This document shows, one piece after another, positions 56,645 to 64,000 of a DNA stretch of 64,000 nucleotides (the stretch's first letter is position 1; every line of letters starts with the position of its first letter). Below the pieces are notes generated by a model. That model searched no databases, was not told the DNA's origin, and was given only the letters and a program-made list of their open reading frames with translations. Source of the DNA: Inonotus obliquus (Eukaryota; Basidiomycota; Agaricomycetes; Hymenochaetales; Hymenochaetaceae); NCBI GenBank assembly GCA_032164295.1, contig JAJHTX010000011.1:558001-622000 (forward strand), read 5' to 3'. A program made the position numbers and the translations under genes.

Positions 56645-58314
56645 TTATTTCCCAATTTGTTTCAACGCCTGTTCGGGGTACCTCGTCCCACTAACCTCAA
56701 ATCCATCAATAGCCTCACGCAATTCCTTCAACTCCTCACTAGTAAATACAACATCCTTCGCGCCCCAATTCTCATCGAGACGAGAAATGGACTTGGTTCC
56801 GGGTATGGGAATAATATCAGTTCCTTGAGCTGCGACCCATGCAAGTGCGAGTTGAGCAGGTGTTATTTTTTTCTTGGTTGCTATTGCTTCGAGTTTTTCG
56901 ACGATCTGTGGAGATACGAGTCGAATTGTTAGTGTGAGTGAGTGTGGGTTAGGTGTTATGCAATGGAAGGACTTACCCTTAGGTTTTGGAGAAAGTTTTC
57001 TTGTGAGAAACGAGGATGAGCTCGGCGTCTGTCGTTAGACTCGAAATCTTCAGGAGATTTGAAGCGACCCTACAATAGAACGCACTGTGACATAGGTATC
57101 TTTAAGCTTATGCATTAATAACTTACAGTCAAGAAACCTCGTCCCAGTGGAGAATACGCTACAACTGGGATTCCAAGCTCTCTGGCGGTCTGCAGGATAC
57201 CGTCTTACAAGCAGGAGAGAGTCAGATCAGGATAAGAGGATATCCACGAGGCTCACTTCTCTCGATTTCCGTCGTCCAAGGAGAATACTCGATCTGAAGG
57301 GCCGATATCTTCGCTATCTGCAAGGCGACTCAATCAGCCAAAGAGATCTGGAGCAGGATGAAAATACCTTGGCTGCCTTCCTCAGTGTCTCGGCATTCGG
57401 CTCTGAAATACCGATGAACTTGATTTTACCCTCCTTGCGTAATTCTTCAAGTGTTCCATACGTCTCTTCCAGACTCCTACAAGTCCAATATAAGGAAATG
57501 AGTGTCCACTGCGGACACAATCAAAATTGTTTGCTTACACATTCGGGTCGACGCGATGCTGATAGTACAAATCTGGCGTCGTTCCAAGCCTTTTTATAGA
57601 CGCCTCGATTGATTGACGGATATATGCAGCGTCGCCTTTAAGGTAGATATAATCGTCAAGACCAGTTGAACTTTGGTACGAGCAGGAGACGAACCTCGAA
57701 CTTTTCCTGTAGATTGCCTTGTCACGGGGTCAAGCTCTATTCCAAACTTTGTGGCGAGGAAGACTTTGGATCGATTGTCTCCCTCCGCGAGGACGGAGCC
57801 TTGATCCAGCGTTCACGAGCTTATCGCGTACTTCAGGATGGGGGTGACTTACCAATTAGCTCTTCGCTGTAGGATAAGAACAATCAGCACCGGCCTGATC
57901 GTACAGGTACTTGTGAACGATTACTCACTTGTGCCCGTTGCCGTAGATATCAGCTCTGAAGTCAAAAGTCTCAGTTTCCGACTCCCCCTGCATGGATATG
58001 GATCAATGGAAAATGATCTCACGTATCCCAGAAGGTCTACTTGACGTTCAGCTTTACTGGTTCACCTCAAGAGTCTGAAGAAGCATGTACCAGCCCGATT
58101 TTGATCGCATGCCTGAGGAGTTCTTTACTTTCCTCATCGTTTGCCGTGCCATAGAGGTTACTCAAGCTCATCCCTCCGAATCCTTGAAGACGCCGCTCCA
58201 CTCAGCCGAGTCCATCTTTCGATTTAAAATAACAAACGAAGACTCACCTGGAATAGGCACCTTTACACCACCGATTTCTCTAGTGTGTATATCAACGACA
58301 GTAGGAGACGCCAT
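56645..58314 (-). CDS. Aldo/keto reductase
   Basis: NADPH-dependent reductase of carbonyl compounds, in the family with fungal AKR13-type and pyridoxal-reductase-type enzymes. The start is MASPTVVDIHTREIGGVKVP. Introns break it into about nine exons. Visible blocks, in order, are the substrate segment YYQHRVDPN (catalytic His region) and SLEETYGTLEELRKEGKIKF, then FIGISEPNAETLRKAAKV. Next come ALQIEYSPWTTEIER, GIPVVAYSPLGRGFLTGRF and RRAHPRFSQENF. The NADPH pocket IIPIPGTKSISRLDEN follows, and the protein ends GTRYPEQALKQIGK-stop. The His of YYQHR and the IPIPGTK motif are as expected. No break noticed; the Asp/Tyr/Lys of the tetrad are in exons I read less securely. Confidence 0.85.
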
Positions 58315-58657
58315 TGCGATGTTGCGACTGGGACGTATCAGTTCAAAGAATGAAAGTGATGACCCGAGCTATCTGTGCGAAGGACGCAATAGACGGTGAG
58401 CATGCCGCAGTAAACCTTCTTATAATCAGGACTGTGCACAGTAATCGAGTCCTTCCACCTGACGCTCAGATTGACGAAAAATAACGCGATTGCTCCCACT
58501 GTGATATGGATCGAACGGCCTGACCAATCAGAGCCGTGTTCTTATCAGTCCTTCACGTGAACCGTGTGTAGAACATTAGTAAAAAATGCTTAGTCAAAAT
58601 ATTCATACTCAACTTCATTACCTCATTGATTGACTGGCCATCCTCGTTGCGGCCATC
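58315..58657. other. Divergent intergenic region
   Basis: Short bidirectional promoter region between the aldo/keto reductase and the F-box gene. Confidence 0.45.
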
Positions 58658-60384
58658 ATGAACAACACGTTATTGTATCTCCCTCTGGATATCCTCCTCA
58701 GGTGCATATGCGAACTGGACGTAAACGATATTTTGCGCGGAGAGGGTGAGTTTTGGCAATTTTGTACGAAGTTTTGATATTCTCGTGTTAATTGATAGTA
58801 GACATGTAGGCGCATACGCAGTGTGGTGGCAATGCGGAATCTCTGGTTCTCCAAGTTGTGTCAACTCGAACAACCTTGCGCGCCTGACCTCGCACCACAC
58901 ATCGATCCAGCTACTCTTTCAGTCTCCGAGCTTCGTTCTATCGTCGTAACAGCGTTCCGTAGGTACTGGCTAATGATGAAAGGACCTACATGTTCAGCAG
59001 GATACACACCCACCAAGACTGTCGTCGCGGGCCATCCAAACTTGCTAGGAGGAGACGATCGGCTTATCGTCTTATCCGTCAAAATTGTCCCTGGCAAGCG
59101 CTTTCTGTTCATACATTACTTTGGACAGGACTACAGCGAGTTGCGGCTCCTCGATCTTGAGCACGGGGACAGGTGCATATGGTCATTCAACCCGAGTTCG
59201 ACTTGCGGGGGCCTTCACAATAGCCGTACAATTGCCTCTTATGATTTCGAGTTCCGTCGGGACGGGAGTGCGCTTTTAGCGTTGTCACTTTTCGAGTCTC
59301 TTGCATTGCGACGATGGTAAGACCCAGCCTATGCCCCGTAATAACCGAAACCTCAATTTCTCCCTTCCTTTTCAGCCGTGCCATTGTATTGCGTCTTGAT
59401 CTATCCGGCGCACCTACCGGCGCCGTAGAGGAGTCAATAGTCGCTTCCACCGAAGTGGCAGACTTCCGACGGGATGCCTATCCCGATTTCTGCACTGTAT
59501 CCGCGAAGTTCGCAGCATTCGCATTGGCTATGAATTCCATAATCATAGTCGATTGCGAAGAGAAGAATATCGCTAGCATCAGCCTTTCCGTGGGTCCATT
59601 AGTACCGTAAAATCATTCACTAATATATGAAGTCTTTCCCCAGGAATCAAATACATGGACTCCACGAGATCTCCAGATTTGGGACGATCACCTATTTTAT
59701 GTTGACGCATCGAACGATACTAAAAGGCCACTGTGCGCTTTCTCCCTAGCACAGGTGATGTCATCACCGTCTCCTTCGACAAGTTTCGTGGTTGAAAATT
59801 CTCTCGTCAGCTGCCTTGACCCGATAACGAGGGAGGACAATGAACCTGACAACCTACCAAAGAGCATGGCATTCTCATTGTACAATCCTTTCAATGGAAA
59901 TAACGCGCAGACCGTCACTGCCACAATAATTGGTATCAGATATGTTCGCTACCTACCCCAGTTGATAGTATTACGTGCCGTACTCGACAAGACCCGACAG
60001 TGCTCTGAAAAGTGGACACGCATCAGTTTCCAGTCCGTTTTTTATCCCCTCGGTAACATTGTACCGCACCCGAAAGTTTTTTTGCACTCGAAGTTATCGA
60101 GGTCGGGACGCGTCCTTGTCCTGCTTAGCGGACCTGGCCTACCGGATGGGAAGGATTATCGTCTAGTCGCAATTGATAGGCAGGGTAGACTCGTATTCCC
60201 AAATTTCTCCGAGAGTATTTATCCCGTACCGAGAACCCGGTCGAGATCCAGAAAGAGAGAACCTAGCGACATGAGTCCACCGGATGTTCTACAGCCATAC
60301 ATGGAGCCATACAGCGGAATGGTAATCAAACTTAAGAGCCGAGAATCGAGACAGGACGCGATAGAACTGTACTGTCCAGCTTGA
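58658..60384 (+). CDS. F-box protein of unknown substrate
   Basis: F-box proteins recruit targets to SCF ubiquitin ligases through Skp1. The N-terminus MNNTLLYLPLDILLRCICEL is an F-box start (LPLDIL), continued DVNDILR before an intron at about 58744-58797. The next exon has MRIRSVVAMRNLWFSKLCQL, the rest of an F-box-like domain. The remaining 400 residues are beta-rich: RLIVLSVKIVPGKRFLFIHY, LDLEHGDRCIWSFNPSST, then NTWTPRDLQIWDDHLFYVDA, and later LVLLSGPGLPDGKDYRLVAI. It ends LYCPA-stop after a basic patch (RTRSRSRKRE). This layout is common among lineage-specific mushroom F-box genes. Introns near 59320-59376 and 59607-59643 are needed to keep frame. Target unknown. Confidence 0.77.
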
Positions 60385-61862
60385 TCCAGTCGGATTTGAA
60401 TACACAAAAACCGGTAATTGCTCGGATGGGATATAGTGACTCAAAATGCAAGTAAATATAATCCATTCTTCGAATAGCTATCCCAATCTAGGAGCTAATA
60501 AACCAGCCGTCCAAGGTGATCGAGAGAAAACAATATCGAAACGAACTTGAAGGTGGTTCAATAAGAACTTCAGAAGAAGCGCGCGAAAGAGAAGTCACAA
60601 CTGAAGGTAATTGGAGGCGGAAACAAGGGAGGTGGCACAGGCAAGAGCGGCGACTTGTATGGTCAAGGATAGCGCAGTGCTTCCTGGAGGCGAAAGATTT
60701 CTGTTGAAGGCAATCTATCGGCTAGGACCTGTCTTGTCCTATTACACTTATTCCCTTGATCTTGGTATAGCTTCGAATAAAGGTTCTTCGATATCAGGGT
60801 GCAATTAGGGAGGTATCGGCCAGAAATTTGTAATATGGGGAATAGTAAAGAAGTTCACCATGTGGACTCTTGGAAGAAGATTACGAGTCCATTCAAGTCG
60901 TTATACGTGCGCATGATGATCAAGGGGGATTCAGATTCAGCAAGGTTTGAACACAAGAGGAGCATATGGCATAAAGCGGTCGTGTGCAGATGAAGAAATG
61001 AACGTATGGTGGTTAGTCGTTAGCTTGGTTTCTCGGATTGTATAGTTGTAAGTTCATGCTTGCTGCTTACAGTCTAGCCATGCTCCAGCTCCAGTTCTCC
61101 AATCATTTAGTCTTTAATGTTCCCCTCGACATTAACAAGTGAGCAAAGTCTGCCGAGACAAAGTCTGTGGCCGGATAGACCAAAGAACGACAAGGTAAGA
61201 TATCAGTAAATCGATTGGAGTAGGAAATGAAGATGGAGGCGTCTCAGGCCTGCAGGGAAGTGGCCAAGCTAGGCCGCGGAGGATCTGTTACTTGAAACAA
61301 TGATGGAATGCGATTTCGCTTCGTGCTGAGTACTTGCCGAGATGATGGCGTCCATAGACATCACCATCTCTCGCAAGGTTGAGCAGTAGCCGTTGCTGTT
61401 GGAGGATCTCTCGACTTAAATTTTCGAGGGTACTTGGGATAAAGGGGGGGGGGGGCATCCAGCAGGCGTCGTCACATCAGTCATGTCTCAATCACAAAAA
61501 GGGGGATGATTAAAACCCGTCGTATCTCAGGCTTGCGTGGTGCCACGACTATGGCTTACAGACTGCGTGTTTCATACAATACGGTATACGTCCCAATAGC
61601 TTTCCGATATTTTAACGGTAAAAAGGAGAATACACAGAGCAATTGGTTGCAAGCGCAGATAATACAAATCATTACTCGCACCTAGCCAGAGTCATCCGAG
61701 CAGAGACTAGTCGACGATCGAGCTCGAATTGGGGAGCCAGTCGCAAAAATGCACATAAGCGAATACCATTCATAGCAAACACCAAGTGACTGGTCCGGTC
61801 TGTTGAAGACCTTCTAGTTTCTGGCGAATCCGCATTCGCATTCGCCGCAGTTGATGCCGTGC
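60385..61862. other. Intergenic region
   Basis: About 1.5 kb, containing a run of twelve G. Short plus frames (60516-60993) have no supporting features. Confidence 0.45.
61444..61455. repeat. G12 homopolymer
   Basis: Twelve G in a row on the plus strand, likely length-variable. Confidence 0.85.
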
Positions 61863-62872
61863 TCATGACATTTCTGCCGAGCTGTCGTGAATTATTCCAT
61901 CAGGCGTGGCAAGGGCATCCACTCTGCGGTCATGATCGAGCATTGGTATGTGACCCAAAGGTAGGATTTGCTCTCGTAGAGAAAGTGCAACTGTCAATAG
62001 CGCGTAATTAGTCTAAGCAAGGCAACATTGAAAGGCACCTGTCTCTCGGAAGATACTCACGTAGAGTCGGACAAGGTCGGGAACTACAATACGTGTTGAT
62101 AAAGTGGTCATAGTAACCTCTTCCATGCCCAAGTCGAGAGAAGGACATATCAAACGCCACGCCTAACGGTGAATAAACATCAGCCACCGTCGAAAGCGGA
62201 TAACCTCAGAACTATAGAGACTGTTACCTGGAACAAGGATCAAATCGAGGGGTTCTACATCTTCGTCGAGAACTGCGGTTCAACTTGAGTCTAGGCTACC
62301 AAGGATGCGTTTTTCCGCAGGTACCATACCGTTTGCTCTTCTTTTCCCTTCGAAGTCATGATCCGGTTCCTTGATACCCCAAACACCACTCGGCAGGGAG
62401 TCTAGGTCCTCCAAGCTGTATACTCGCAGGAAGTCCATCCTCCTTTCCTTTCGAGAAACAATCTTCGGCACATAGAGCGATTTACCTGAAAGTCCAAGAT
62501 AGTGGGTAACGTATGAATCATCCTCATACCGTGCGACCTCACCTAAGCGAAGCGCTTCACGAGCAATCCCAGTCGTATCAATCTCTCCTTGCATACTAAG
62601 ATAACAAGAAACATTCTTGCTTTTCCGAAAAGCTTCTGATGAAACGACATGTCTGAACACAGCTTCCGCTAACAAAAAAACGTCACTTGATTAGCTAACA
62701 TATCTTAATGAGCGGAAGTTCAAAATTGTTACTTACATTGATATCGCACCGCGGAAGCGGGGAGGGAACGGAGTGTCTGTATGAGGGTCTGCCTCAACGT
62801 CTTCTTGGAGTGATCCGCCAGATTTGCATGAGCAACCACGCGACCCACGGAATTGTGTATTGAGCGCGTCAT
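61863..62872 (-). CDS. 5-formyltetrahydrofolate cyclo-ligase
   Basis: The enzyme (MTHFS; Fau1 in yeast) converts 5-formyl-THF to 5,10-methenyl-THF with ATP. The start is MTRSIHNSVGRVVAHANLA, then KKTLRQTLIQTLRSLP, an intron, and AFRKSKNVSCYLSMQGEID. Next come GKSLYVPKIVSRKERRMDF, LPSGVWGIKEPDHD and then, across an intron, VEPLDLILVPGVAFDMSFSR. The key loop LGHGRGYYDHFI carries the ATP/folate-binding Gly-rich motif. The end is PMLDHDRRVDALATPDGI, then a short tail to EMS-stop. Introns are near 62675-62735, 62220-62310 and 61995-62070. The protein is about 250 residues, slightly longer than average because of an N-terminal extension; a later start is possible. Confidence 0.92.
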
Positions 62873-64000
62873 TATAATGACTTGCTTATTTAGCCTATGT
62901 AAGTGTCCTATACCCTTGTACCTCGAGTTGCACTTACGTTAACCCCAGAAACAGTTCCTCCTGAAAAAAAACAAGCGTTGGAAGTGATTGAAAGGGGGAA
63001 GGTGAATTGAATTGAATTGAATGACTCGATGACAAGAATTTTAATTATGAATCGTTGCACGTGAGTGAAGAATTGAACTTATGTCATCATATGCACGACT
63101 TCCGTTCCGTTGTTCCGGTTCCGGGGGATTGAGATTTCCCTTCCCTTCCCTTTGTTTTGAATCTAGGACCAAACCACAGGTTCTTCGCAATGTGCCTATT
63201 GCCAGCCAGTTAGCTTCTGTGTTTACTCATCCACTCATCAAAGAAAATTTCTTGGGTGGGAAGTTCAATTACCAATACAGTACAATTGCATGTGTAATAG
63301 TATTGTTCTGTGCGAGTTGGTGGCCCGTAGCCAGAGTCCAGGTTCAGTCCTTTCCCTATCGTGAGATTCCTATTCGTTGTGAGCTTATATTTGTATTCGC
63401 TCGGCAAAGTACGCTTGTAACTTCCAATCATATGAATCTTTGCCAGTGCACTGGCATTTGATCTCGGAGTCAAATACGGAACATAAAATCAACACTAGTA
63501 CAGTACTGTCGCATTTAGCATCATTGTATGACTCGTAGTCACCCACCGCCGATAGGAGGAGAAAAGTACTTCCATACATACTTCTCTTTGAACAAGCGCC
63601 CGTATGGAATCTTTCTACCAAATTGCTTTGGGAGAGATTAGCCATAGTACTAGTTGCCGAGCAATCATATTGGTAGTACTCGCCTGATCTCTTTTTCTTT
63701 TATTCCCCTGCTTCTCCTTTCCTCTCTTCCTCTCTTCCTTGTATCTTCTATCTTCTATCTTCTATCTTCGCTCCGCCGGATTCCGATTCGAGGGCAACAA
63801 CTAATGATGTTGGCGGCAAAAGAGAATTCCTCAAGTACATCACAAACTCGGAAAGTCCGGTATCTTCTCAGTTCACTCAATCCATTCAATCCACTCAATT
63901 CATTCCCTCCCTTCTTCTAAATCTAAGTCGGAGCGAAGTTGGGGCTTAGCCGCTAGCCGCTAAGAACAAGTTTCAGGGATGGGTTAGAATCATCAAATCT
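62873..64000. other. Intergenic region to the right edge
   Basis: About 1.1 kb. The plus frame 63081-63461 is unsupported. A TATCTTC tandem repeat lies at 63742-63769. Confidence 0.4.
63742..63769. repeat. Tandem repeat (TATCTTC)4
   Basis: Four perfect copies of a seven-base unit in a pyrimidine-rich stretch. Confidence 0.9.

Overview
The window is nuclear DNA of a filamentous fungus, most likely a mushroom-forming basidiomycete (Agaricomycetes). Genes are split by many short (about 45-65 bp) GT-AG introns, a few with GC donors. They sit close together on both strands. Several belong to families I know mainly from Agaricomycetes: WW-like membrane proteins, multi-pass DUF6533-like membrane proteins and Egh16-like secreted proteins. 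I see no rRNA, tRNA or CRISPR.

Left part (1-22 kb): a WW-like membrane protein gene runs off the left edge and is divergent from the COPI alpha-subunit gene (COPA). A small coiled-coil gene follows COPA. From 7.6 to 16.2 kb there is a head-to-tail array on the minus strand of six small genes (five apparently intact, one broken). They share an unusual architecture: every intron is phase 2, the middle exons code for acidic Ser/Thr-rich spacers, and the last exon carries a PRG-x-[LV]-T-x-PT-x-V-like motif followed by a basic tail. Two of them end in a CaaX prenylation box (CVIF and CIIM). A seventh member lies alone on the plus strand at 32.8 kb. I do not recognise this family, and it is the best candidate for something undescribed. 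A second WW-like gene (17.4-19.4 kb) and an unrecognised gene (20.1-20.9 kb) follow.

Middle part (22-45 kb): housekeeping genes (an Afi1/MesA-type DENN protein and proteasome subunit RPN3), a Dal5-type MFS transporter, an acid-sphingomyelinase-like phosphodiesterase, an intronless epoxide-hydrolase-like enzyme, a small secreted protein, and a multi-pass membrane protein gene followed by a decayed copy of itself.

Right part (45-64 kb): a Gbp2-type RNA-binding protein with two duplicated RRMs, a tandem pair of Egh16-like secreted proteins, a nested pair of inverted-repeat transposons directly upstream of phosphopantothenate-cysteine ligase, an aldo/keto reductase, an F-box protein and 5-formyltetrahydrofolate cyclo-ligase. 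The genes do not form one pathway. Housekeeping genes are interspersed with fast-evolving lineage-specific families. Gene spans run from start codon to stop codon, introns included. Exon joints were read by eye from splice consensus and frame.
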